Source: Eimeria necatrix
Lineage: Eukaryota > Apicomplexa > Conoidasida > Eucoccidiorida > Eimeriidae
Reading direction: 5' to 3'
Length of the DNA stretch: 64,000 bases
Assembly: GCF_000499385.1 (NCBI RefSeq)
Contig: NW_013654809.1
Location: 62,001-126,000 of the forward strand
Shown: in pieces, positions 48,211 to 58,053 of the stretch
Position numbering within the stretch: position 1 is the first letter of the stretch
How the letters are laid out: the number at the start of each line of letters is the position of its first letter
Made by a program: the position numbers and the translations under genes
Notes under the pieces: model-generated
Databases searched by the model: none
The model's input: only the letters and a program-made list of their open reading frames with translations
Told to the model about the DNA's origin: nothing

Positions 48211-50744
48211 CTATGCTATCTGGAGACCCGCCTTCTTCCTCATTTCCGCGTCGATCAGCTTCTGTTTCTTCTCCTGTGCGTGCTGCGACTTGATGCCTAG
48301 AAGGCCACCTCCCCAACGTCTCCTGAGTTCGGAGTTGTCATTGAACATCGCGCGGTAGTTCTTGCACTGCGCCTCGAGCTCAGCTTGGTCCTGCAGGTGG
48401 AACGTCACGTGAGGCATTAGCATTCGTTATTACCAGTGAAGGTAGTGCTATTGATATGACTCCGACACACAGAAGGCGCACATGCAGCAGTCTACACTCA
48501 TATTCGCGAGCAATGCGGATTCAGCGAACTTTGAAGACAGAAAATCTTTCATGGTTGCAAATGAACCAACTCAATGAGTAGAGAGATCATCATTTCCCGC
48601 AGCGCTCGAATGAGCATCTTGACACGCACAGCGAGCATGTAAAGATGCAGGTAGCTCAAAAAGCAGCAATAATGAAGAAAAACACATGCACACACATGCA
48701 AAGCCCAACTTGTCAGTTGAAGACGATTATTTATATGCCGATGTCATTGCAGGGAATACCCCGCTTCTCAAAAAATATAATGTCATCCCTCGGGCATTAC
48801 TGATGAAGCACTCAAGAGAGCGAGCCGACCATAGGAAAAAAAAAAGAAAGTAAGCAAGTCCTGAAGGCAAATCATCATGTCCCCCAGAGCTCAAATGAGC
48901 CTCTTGACACGCACAGCGAGCATGTAAAGATGCAGTTAGCTCATAAAGCAGCAATAATTAAGAAAAAAACATGCACACACATGCAAAGCCCAACTTGTCA
49001 GTTGAAGACGATTATTTATATGCCGATGTCATTGCAGGGAATACCCCGCTTCTCAAGAAATATAATGTCATCCCTCGGGCATTACTGATCAAGCACTAAA
49101 GACAGAGAGCCGATCATTGGGGAAAAAAAGAAAATGAGCAAATCCTGAAGGCAAGCGCCGGTTTTTCTCAGCTGAAGACGATTATTTTGCGTGAACCTCA
49201 TCGCGACACAGTCGCTGGTCAACGATTGAAGCGCTCATCCCTAAGCCGGCGTCTTGCATGCATGCAAAGATGCACATAGAGAAACTCTGAATCCAAAGAA
49301 TGAACTGAAATATATGCATACGAAGTACAGATACATGCATAGGCCTACCTCCTTTCTGACGGCGTCTACCGCTATGACTGCACACGTCTTCTTGTGTACA
49401 AGTTGCCCCAGTCGAGCCTTGCCCTTGACAATGCAGTAGGGCACGTCTTTCTTCCTGCACAGGGCAGGGAGCCAGCAGACAAGATCGATGGGAACGACAT
49501 CGTGCGCAATGACAACAAGCTTGGCCTTCTTGATCTCGATCAAATCCGTGACATGGTTGAGACCGAACTTCAGCATCACTGGCTTCTTGCTGGTAGCCTG
49601 AGCACCGCTTGACTGCTTCTCTCCCTCAGCTATAAGACGGGCCTTCTTCTCCCCCCGAGTTTCCGGCTTGTACTTCGCCAGAAGGCGCAGCAGCTGGCCA
49701 GTCTGCAAAAATAGACCCAAAAATGCACCACACACCGCAGAATATTGCACTAAAATGCATAATATACTGCAGAATGCTGCACACACGCGCTGCTGCGATT
49801 ACATAATGATGCCCCGTTTCAACAAACACCCTTACCTGGTTCTTGTCGAGTGTGTGGGTGAACTGGTTGATCGCAGGAGGCACCTTCAGCCTCTGCATCA
49901 AAACCCTCCTCTGGCGCTGAAGGAGAACATACTTGGGCCACTTCACAAACCTAAACGCAGCACACATCACTAAAAAAACATGAGACAAAAGGCCGCAAGC
50001 CACCACTATAGCAAGCAGTTCGCCTCACCTTGTTAGTTCGCGGCGAGGCTGGATGCTGCAGCCAATGCGGAAGTTGCGAGGAGTCTTCTGGAAGATCAGC
50101 GACTTGGTCGTCTTCTTCGCATTCTTCGCCGACGTCGGATCTGACGGAAGCTTCTTCTTAGATGACCCCGAAGCACCCTTCTTTGCAGCCGGCGCCTGCA
50201 GGAAACGTTCAACAGTCACTTAGGACTGCTGAAACATAAAAGAATGCCCCAACACTTCCCAAGTGCAGCCAACATGGGATCTGCACCGAGAACGGGGCAC
50301 TGCAACAAGGCAACCGTCAAGCGAGGGAAGCAAATACTAGTGAGCAGCGGGAACCTCCTAGTTGCACTAGAACTTGATATTTCAGCAACAATCAGTGCAA
50401 ATAATGGTGAGGTATATCTACACATGGCGGCGGCCGAACAGCTTAACCGCAGTCGCATCGGGGCCTTCCCCATCATGAGCCGCAGCTCCCACGACGCATG
50501 GAGCTTCAATTTTGAATTGATACACGAAAAGTAGAAAATGTGAGCAAAACTATGCACCACGGGGCGCTTAGCAATGCAGCAACTTCCTCAGCTGAAGAGC
50601 TACAATTGTGGGGTAGGCGCCAGGGGAGAGGGCTGCACGACGACCCACCATTGTGCCTACGTTTCGAGAGGCCGGCCTTGGTTACGGGGGAAAAGAGAGT
50701 CTTACTTCCTTAAGACAAGTTCTACCCAGTTTGCCCTTGTTCAT
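48211..50744 (-). CDS. RPL7A: Ribosomal protein eL8 (RPL7A), five exons
   Basis: Large-subunit ribosomal protein of the L7Ae family. Exons in transcription order: candidate first exon 50706-50744 ([13 protein letters not shown]), 50029-50195, 49836-49950, 49349-49702, 48211-48390; total 855 nt, 284 aa, with all phases in agreement. Conserved parts: [53 protein letters not shown], the L7Ae RNA-binding core [20 protein letters not shown] and [13 protein letters not shown], then [18 protein letters not shown] at the C-terminus. Introns start GTAAG or GTGAGG or GTAGGC and end CAG or TAG. The first exon is the weakest part; the others are secure. The last intron (958 nt) contains a snoRNA candidate and a tandem duplication. 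Confidence 0.93.
48515..48600 (-). ncRNA. Candidate box C/D snoRNA in an eL8 intron
   Basis: On the minus strand, box C ATGATGA (48587-48593) and box D CTGA (48521-48524) are about 62 nt apart. They are flanked by a possible terminal stem, GCGGG at 48596-48600 with TCCGC at 48515-48519 (one G-U pair). An internal ATGAAAG could be a C' box. The candidate is 86 nt, sits in the host gene's strand, and ends about 125 nt before the 3' splice site. The stretch just before box D is complementary to GAACTTTGAAGAC, which as I recall occurs in a conserved part of 25S/28S rRNA near the U24 target sites. Vertebrate RPL7A introns also host C/D snoRNAs including U24. The pairing and conservation need checking. 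Confidence 0.55.
48586..49156. repeat. 285-bp tandem duplication within the eL8 intron
   Basis: Two copies, about 48586-48870 and 48871-49156, share nearly all sequence, including GCATGTAAAGATGCAG and AAGACGATTATTTATATGCC. Part of the unit (CAGCTGAAGACGATTATTT) appears a third time at 49167-49187. The left edge of the duplicated unit lies in the box C end of the snoRNA candidate. Confidence 0.9.
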
Positions 50745-53326
50745 CGGCGGGGCATGAGCGCATGAAGCTGATGCTGCCTGCAAGCCTAGCGCAGCAGCTT
50801 CATCCTCTGGCCCCAGCCTTGCATGCAGCCACAGCACTCCCCACACCGACGAAGCCGGCTGTTCGTCCTTTCCTCCGAGAGAAAACGAGAACCTTGGCTA
50901 AATGCGCTTCAATATTTAGCCGAACTTCACTTTAGTACATATATTGTGAGCAACTGCCACCATGTCCGCTGTAGAGAGGTTCGACTCACCACGCAGGAAG
51001 GTCTCCAAGACATGATACACAAACAGCCTCGTCGTTTACAAAGCCCAAAAAGAGATCTGTGCCATTAAATTCAAAAATAAATAAAAGCTCGACATAAAGG
51101 ACAAAAGTACACCTCGGCTCTTCATTCTTAGTTCAGTGTAGACTTATGGTTAGACGCTCCGGTGAATTCATTTCAAATGCATTCATGCGTTGCAAATGAA
51201 TTCACGCGTTATTCAAGAAAGGATATGGCATCTTCCCTCGTGCGAGGGTGCGTGATTTCCGGTCGTTGCTTTGTAATTTTTTGTATAAGTCGCGTTTCAG
51301 TAGGTGTGTGAGGGTCTAGGGATCCAAACACTAGTAGGTACAGCGTTCAGTGCAACGTCGGAAAAATTTAAGAGAAATTATTTTACAAAAGGGACACTGC
51401 ATAGCCGGTGTTAAGGGCCAATGGTCACTTCAGAGCAGAGGGAAAGGTGGAGGCCTTGGAGGAGCAACAACACAAAAGGATTTCAGGTTTGTCGCCACGT
51501 TCATTAATGTCACTTCTGGCTGCGTACAGGCCCTCGAAAGCTGCGTACATCTTCAGTTTTCAACACTTTTGTGCGCAGAACGGTCACTAGAATGGTTGTG
51601 ACGGCGGTTGCAGCATTTGCGCATCTGACGACCCTCTAGCTTTCTCAGCAGCTAGTGTTGGATTTGGAGTCAGGGTGTTACTCCAAGCGTCAAGTACTCC
51701 AAGCCAGTTCCTCTCGAGTCCGTTTCTGTATAACAGACAAAATGCTTGAGGGTTTAAATTATTCTTCTTGCTGGATCAAATGCTTGACCCGATCATTCCT
51801 GTATGGAGAGGCCAACAGGAGCTGCTTCCCCTCACAGATGTAGACTCCAGTTCAAGACTCAACTAGTGACTCTTCAGGACATTATTCAAAGAACTGTGTA
51901 CCAGTTTAGGCGGCTGAACTCATTGGTAACTCGTTATTACAAGACTTTAAGGGCGTTCTGCTGCTACTGCCTGTGCCACGTTTTGCTGCGGAAGACGCCG
52001 CCCTCAGAAGGAGAGGAATACCTTGTGTATTTGGTTCTCTTATCGCTGTAATATTGTCTTCCGTTCAACTGTGCACTGTGATAGCTATTGTGCGTTCTTT
52101 TGGTGTTGTCGGCAGCTGGTTTTCAAATACCGTAGGTATCAATAGTGCTGCAGTAAAATGGGGTGCTCACCAAGTACACGTGCAACCGGTTGCCATGACA
52201 ACGCTTCTATTTGGATACACTTTACAGTTCTTCCACTTTTGATAGCGCTGAGCCGCCTGGTACTGAGTGAAGAATAACTGCGTAGTGCTGGGTCGTCAGT
52301 ACTCGCCTTTAGTCATCAATTCCAAGCACATCTGTACGTGCAGCGCCTGCACGAGTTGAGCCAACCCATCATGCGCACAGAAAGCTTATACCACTGGATA
52401 GTCAACACACAGTGAACTGAAGAAAACGCGTCGCAAAGCAAAGAAGTACACTTTGCCTGCGACTTACTGTGTCTGGAGAAAATTTAGCAGAAGACATCCA
52501 ATGATGTCATTCCGGAAACCAGCACTATTCCGTTTCTTTCGAATTTTAATGCGTATGGATGTCCCTACTAGAGCTTAGATTGCGGTATACACGCGCCAAA
52601 CTCATGAGCTTCACATTCGTTAGTGGTTGGGGGACACAACACACCAACACAAATAGCTTTGGAGCCGAATGCCTTTCCGTTGTTTTACTGTGGCAACTAA
52701 AGCATCGGGAGAAAATGCTTTGACCAAGCAACACCTCCAGAATCTTCAGATTGATCTCTACAATATCTGCAGAAGTCACTCGATAAAATGGCATACGGCT
52801 TCAAAGCCATCAGTCTCAGATGTCGGTAGCAAATGCTAAGCTTATGACGCTTGCATGCGGCAAGCTAAGCTCCGTTACTGGTTCCAAAGTGGTGGGAAAA
52901 ATCCAGCAAACAGTGTATGCCGTTTCTGCCTTGGGGAACTAGCGACTGAAAGCTCCTCATGATTTCGAAATCGTTCTGTTATATCTCCAGCCTACAGTGT
53001 ATTCTGTTTCTGCCGCGGAGCACTAGCGAGTATAAGCCCTTCATTATGACTTGAAAAAGTGCCTTGTTATGTCTTCAGCCTACAAAATGAAGAGAAACTG
53101 TTTCAAAACCCTTCGGGACTCAAAAAGAAACGCTGCAATGCAGGTTGCAAGTTCTGAACAATTCGCGGCCGCCTTTATCGTCTTGGCAGAAACAAGAGAC
53201 GCTGTCACTGTGGTCTATATATAACTATACAGGAAGACGAGCTCAGTTGGCAGTTGCTGCTGCGACAAATGCAAATTCGCGCATCGCAACTGCAGTGTGG
53301 ATGAACGCGCAGCAAGGCGGCCACCG
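50745..53326. other. No supported gene; contains an 84-bp duplication
   Basis: Short frames near 51350-51601, 51655-51843 and 51803-52051 (+) were examined. They lack motifs and mutual splice consistency. The first few hundred bases should hold the eL8 promoter. Confidence 0.45.
52910..53079. repeat. 84-bp diverged tandem duplication
   Basis: ACAGTGTATGCCGTTTCTGCC at 52910 recurs as ACAGTGTATTCTGTTTCTGCC at 52994. AACTAGCGA/CACTAGCGA and TCTCCAGCCT/TCTTCAGCCT follow at matching places. Confidence 0.75.
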
Positions 53327-54085
53327 TCACTTCTTCGCAGGCTTTGTGAATTCACTCATCACCACTTCTGCCTTTCCGTCTCGTTCTTCGTAGATGTACA
53401 GCACCACAGAGGCCCCCTGCAGCGCCATGAGCATGAAGCTCGGGGTGGGCGAGGGGGCCCACGGCTGGTAAGCGCCAGTGGCAGAGCCCGGGTTAATGAA
53501 GAAACACCCCTCGACTTCCCGCACAGAGTTACTGTGCGTGTGGCCTGAAACAATTATGTCGCAGTCCAGCCGCCGCTGCCACTGCAGCAGCGCGTCTGCG
53601 TCGCCCCAGGGCACGACTTGGTGGCCGTGCAGCAACGCCACTTTGAATTCCCCTGAAAGCAAACACTCTGGCGACTTCAAAAGATGAAAAACAACGAAAA
53701 AACAAACTAAAATGCAGCATTAAACAGAAAACAAGGGCCCGCTCTGCTTGTCAAAGCCTGTGTTTCTTTCAACTGCGAAAGTTGAATCAAAGTGGCGGCG
53801 CAACGGCAAGATCGTCAGCCACCCACCAAACTGCAGTATTTTGTACTCCGGGAAGTCAAGGCCTTCGTCCATATCGCCCTTCACTATGTGGACAGATCCA
53901 GCAATGCCCCTCAGGAAGTCGAGAATAAGACCATTTCCGACGTTTCCAGTGCACAAGACGTGGCGGATCTTGTCAGTGTGCAGCAGCTCCCTGAAGCAGG
54001 GGGGAAGGTCCACTGCCCTCTGCGGAACGTGAAAGTCCCCGATAATCAACACCAAGTCACCGAAATCGGTGAAGTTCCCAGCCAT
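53327..54085 (-). CDS. VPS29: VPS29, retromer subunit
   Basis: VPS29 is the phosphoesterase-fold subunit of retromer, which recycles cargo from endosomes to the Golgi; in apicomplexans retromer serves secretory-organelle traffic. Exon 1 is 53827-54085 from ATG 54085; exon 2 is 53327-53652; the intron (53653-53826) runs GTGGGT to TTTCAG and the split Gly codon is in phase. Total 194 aa, close to the 182 aa of the human protein. Motifs: LVLIIGDFHVP, VLCTGNVGN, VHIVKGDMDEGLDFPE, LLHGHQVVPWGD, IIVSGHTHSN and INPGSATGAY, so the metallophosphoesterase-like ligands are nearly all present. A frame of 260 codons on the opposite strand is a shadow. Confidence 0.97.
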
Positions 54086-55744
54086 CCTCGCACTGAAAAG
54101 CTGGGCGATTCCTGTTGCTGCCTTCTAGCCTTTACTTTGTGGAATTTGAACCTGGTCCTGTTCTCAGGGCCGCTGAGACGCCCCCTTCAAATGCCCCTGT
54201 CAGTTGTTTATAGGCCTGTTTGCACTCGCAAGCTCAATACCATTTACCCGACTCAGGCGAAAGGAATGCCGATCCAAACTGTGTCACTTCAATTCCCCGT
54301 GTTCAGCCCTGAAGACAATCCCGCGGCAAGTCCGGCTTCGTGTGCAGAAGTCAACTTCCGGGCCTGGGGAGGCAGCAAGTTAGTCTCGCGCTCAATGCGA
54401 TGCAACTTTTCAAAAAGGATTTCGGACGCAGCGGACGCGGCTTCCCCGCTTTTCAAGTTCCGTGAGGCGACAAGTCCTCGGTGTCTCAGGAAGCAACACA
54501 AACAGAAAAAACGCCTTGGAATGCATTCACACACACGAGCAGCAGCATGCAATCCCAATAAGGCGCAGGCATGAGACAAACTTCTCTTGTTTCGCCTGCT
54601 CAACTCCGTGTAAGGAAGCTTCGCTGGGAGACATGCGCTGCGCTAGTTTAGACACAGGAGCGCCGACTTCTAGCGGCAAACCAGGGGAAAGCACAACGCT
54701 GGAAGGTCAACCTTTGTCGAAAACTCAAAGGTCCTTTCCTCAGGAACGCCGCAGGTTCTGTCTGAGTAATCTGGCCGGCTGCCAAGCTGTGTCAGTTGTA
54801 ATTAACGGCCACCTGCCCCCGCGGCCCCTTTCTGCTGCTGCTGGATTCAATTTGACCAGAGAACGCCATATATGTATCAAATCAACAAAACATTGAGGAA
54901 CAAGAAGTGGAAAACGCAGTCGCGAATGCGCAGCAGCCCTGTTGCCCAGAGTTGCTCTTGGGACAGCTGCGAAGGAATACCTAACCCCACTCTAGAGCGC
55001 TCAGCTTGAAAGAGCCATTGCTTCACGAGTTTATTTTCAGTGATTTTATTTTAATTAGCAGAAAAACGCAACAATTCCCTAATTCCTCCGCTATCAAACT
55101 GCAGCAGCCTGCCTCCCCTCTGCTGTCCGCGCGGCTGCAGCTCCCCCGCGCCTCTCCTGGCCGCAGCACTGCAGCCGTGATCAGCCATTCGTAGCATCGT
55201 CATAAATAGCCGCGTCCTTGAAATAGTTTCTGAAGTTCGCCATTATACGCTTTCGTCTTGTCTTGAAGATGCCCAGACAACGCAGCAGTTCCGGCGCGCG
55301 CCGATCTTCTTCAGGTGGAGGCTTCTGTGCGTTCAAAGCATTTCCCTCTTCCTCTGAGGGACGGGAGGGCCTTTTATGGCTCTTTTGTACTTTTTGTTGC
55401 ATTTAAATACTTCTTGATTGCAGTTGTCGCTTTTGTGGCCCGCAGTTTGGCCGCTTGCGCCTTCGAAGGCGTTCCTTGCTTTCTGTCGCTGCATGCGCTG
55501 CATCATCTTTCGTTTTTCTCCCCCAATTGCGAGCCTTCACTGATGAACTTAGAATTAATTTATATATCTTGGAATGCTGTTTATGGCTGGGACACAAGCG
55601 AGTTCCTAGCCGCAGCGCTGCATTTCCACTGAGTGACCACCGCTGCGTCGATGTAGTTGGACTCTGGCGTTTTCGGCGTTTTCACTTGGAAAGCTCGTCG
55701 CTGCATGCCGTTGCGACGCATTAATCTCCTGCTGCAGAGGCTGC
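54086..55744. other. No firm gene; two doubtful minus-strand exons
   Basis: Minus-strand frames at 54289-54603 (with GEAASAASEILFEKLHRIER, helical) and at 55181-55402 (with MANFRNYFKDAAIYDDATNG, charged) could each be a last exon of a small gene. Neither has a recognised domain or a well-supported partner exon. Confidence 0.35.
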
Positions 55745-56493
55745 ATGCATTCAATACTGCAATTTGCGTTTAATTGGGACCTTTTGGGTCATTTTGCGTG
55801 TCTTTTTGCTGCAGTTGGGTCTCGTTCTGCGCGCCCCGCGGCGCCCGCGCCCGTGGCCGCGCCCCCGAGCCCCCCCCCCATGGCCAGCAGCAGCGGCGGC
55901 GGAGGCTTCATGGCCAACATGGTGGGAAATGTGGCGAGTGGAATGGCCTCGGGAGTGGGCTTTGGCGTGGCCCAGAGGGCCGTGGACGCAGTCATGGGCC
56001 CGCGCTCTATGGAAGTTGTGCACACGAACACAGCGCCTGCGGCCGCCGCGCCGCAGCAGCCGATGCAGCTGGGGGCGCAGCAGCAAAACCCCTGCGCAGC
56101 TTACCAGGAAGAACTTAACCAGGTATTTTTCTTTTGGTATTTTTCTTTTTTAATTTATTTCTTTTTTAATTTATTTCTTTTCAACCGAAGTGCATTGCAG
56201 CCAACGCGCAGCGCGCGGGACGGCGACAGGCAGCGGTCTGGCGTTTGCTTGTTAGCTGCATGTACACCGGGCTTCTTTTTCTTCAAAGTGCACTCTAGGC
56301 GCATTAAATTGTTCTTTTTTTGCCGTGCTTTTATATTACATTAAATAAAGTTGTGGCCTGCAAAGAAGAAGCAGTTTGGTGGCTGTGTTGGTTGTTTTTG
56401 GCGCAGTGCATGACCCGCCACACGGACATCACTCTTTGCCAGAACTACCTGGACAACCTGAAGGCGTGTCAGACCACTATGAACAGGACCTAA
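55745..56493 (+). CDS. CHCHD2/MIX17-type twin-CX9C protein
   Basis: Small mitochondrial intermembrane-space protein of the CHCHD2/CHCHD10/MIX17 family. The secure exons are 55815-56122 and 56407-56493, joined across a GTATTT...GCGCAG intron. The order is a Ser/Arg/Pro/Ala-rich leader (GSRSARPAAPAPV), a Gly-rich hydrophobic segment (GFMANMVGNVASGMASGVGF), then four Cys: CAAYQEELNQC, split exactly by the intron, and CQNYLDNLKAC. These are the two CX9C motifs oxidised by Mia40. The 5' end is uncertain. The frame is open without splicing to ATG 55745 (154 aa in total), but TGCTGCAG at 55807-55814 is a good acceptor and family members usually begin with a short basic leader, so a small unidentified first exon is likely. 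Confidence 0.88.
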
Positions 56494-57013
56494 ATTGCCA
56501 CTTCTCCCAAAATGTAGCTGTTTGCCAGCGCTGTTGTGCAAATCTATGAGCGCAGCAGCCCCGAGTTCGCCTGCTGGGGCCACACTCAAGCTAGTGGTGT
56601 GCAGTAATCACAGAAATCCGTGACAGCCATTTGGTCCTTGTTCTGACTGACAGACAACATCAATTGCGAGTGCCTCTCGAGCACAGCTACAGTTCATGAA
56701 TTCAAAACTAGTGTTGCGCATTGCAGCTCTTGCTGGCTGAAGCAACCGAGTGTACATCCAGCTCGGACTAGCTTTGCCATAGTTGCTCTAGTTAGGGACA
56801 AACACTTAGTGTAGCCACAGGCAGAAGAAGGCTGACGGAAAAAAGGGCGTTGGGTCTAAAGTGGATCGAAACAAAAAGGAAAGTGGTAGTCACGTGCTAG
56901 CTGGCAGGCTCTGAGTCCAGCAGTTTGCAAATGCAGGTAAGAGAGAGCCGCCCGTAGAGCCCCGAGCTCGCCGTGAGGTGTCAGTGAAAAATGCCAAGAG
57001 GCAGCTCGCCGCG
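56494..57013. other. Intergenic between converging genes
   Basis: Holds the 3' UTRs of the CHCH gene (+) and the gene ending at 57014 (-). No gene is seen. Confidence 0.6.
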
Positions 57014-58053
57014 TCAACTCTGCATGTACTCCGCAATGGAAGTGCAGAAGAAACGGCGGACCCTCTCGAGGACTCCGAGGCGGGCGTTGGCTCGCGAGGC
57101 AGAAGGCACTGTTTCCCTCACTCTCACTGCATCTTCTGCAACTTTGTAAGTTATTGGCAACGGATAAGTGGCAGTGGAAGGGTCCCAGGGGTTCATGGTG
57201 GATCCAATGTAGGAGCTGGTCCCGGCGGAGGTGACCACTCGCCACTGCAGCAGGAAAGCGCGCAAGTTGCTGAGAAATGGGCTTTCTGGGAGGCAAAAAT
57301 GCTGAATTAATCCCGAAAATGCAAAATAAATTCACTTTTTTGAACAAAAATCGCGCAATTTCAAGAAACTCATGCAGTCCTGAGCTGCTGCCACTGACCT
57401 GTCCTTGAAACGCCACAAAGGTTTCAGTGGAGGGCAGTGTTTCGTGCGCGGGCAGATTCTCGTCGTTGGCCCGGAGCAGTCCTGGAAAGCAGAAGTTGAA
57501 TGCGGAAAGCAGCTGCGTGTTGGTTGAAATGTTTTGCTTTTTGAATTATTTTATGTTTTCCAAAGAGATTAAAATGCTAATTTAGCTGTTTTGCACGCTC
57601 ACCGTGGAATATCTCGGGGCCGTCGATCTTGATCCGCGGCTTCAGCCACGAAGACGGCGGCTGCTCCACAGTCACATCCTGCAGGCCACTTATGGTGTAA
57701 GCGTAAGGAGCAGTTTGAATTGGTGGGACTTCTGAGGGTGGTCTGGGGAGCTGCTGCTGAGGGAGTGTGAGCTGCGGCACGGGCGGCGGGCTGTGCTGCT
57801 TCACACTTGGCTGCTGCTGCTGCTGCTGCTGCTGCTGCGGCTGCGGCTGAGCATCACTGTCTTGGCGTTCGTCATCGCTCGGGTAGGCACCAGAGCTGGG
57901 ATATTCATCTTCGCTGCTGCAGCAAACGGTGGACTGGCCAGCCTCTTCGACGGCTGCAGTCGAGTCGCCAGCAACTGGCTTCTTCGCGTCAGGCTCCACT
58001 GCTGAAGCTTCCCGGAGCGCATTAGCAACGCTGCAAGGGGACACAGCTTCCAT
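57014..58053 (-). CDS. Uncharacterised poly-Gln protein, three exons
   Basis: Exons 57603-58053, 57399-57481 and 57014-57301 sum to 822 nt, giving 273 aa. Introns run GTGAGC...CCAG and GTCAGT...TTCAG with agreeing phases. ATG 58053 has an in-frame TAA just upstream. The first half is acidic and Ser-rich, then QPQPQQQQQQQQQP (poly-Gln from CAG codons) and a Pro-rich linker. The second half is compact: WLKPRIKIDGPEIFHG, ETFVAFQGQ, LRAFLLQWRVVTSAGTSS, MNPWDPSTATYPLPITYK and ERVRRFFCTSIAEYMQ. It looks like a conserved globular domain of about 120 residues, but I do not recognise it. The poly-Gln run is typical of eimeriid proteins. Confidence 0.75.
57809..57841. repeat. CAG/CTG triplet run encoding poly-Gln
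   Basis: About ten CTG triplets on the plus strand, read as CAG (Gln) in the minus-strand gene. Triplet runs like this vary in length between strains. Confidence 0.9.

Noticed and set aside
50371..50480. Second box C/D-like pair (ATGATGG and CTGA) in the first eL8 intron
   Set aside because: Box C is imperfect, no closing stem is seen, and no rRNA complementarity was recognised.
53792..54574. Plus-strand frame of 260 codons
   Set aside because: It lies opposite VPS29 exon 1 and its flank; the VPS29 frame is certain and this one has no motif.
57301..57416. Reading the uncharacterised gene through 56856-57416 without splicing
   Set aside because: That frame gives low-complexity His/Cys-rich sequence, while splicing at GTCAGT and TTCAG gives a phase-consistent product.
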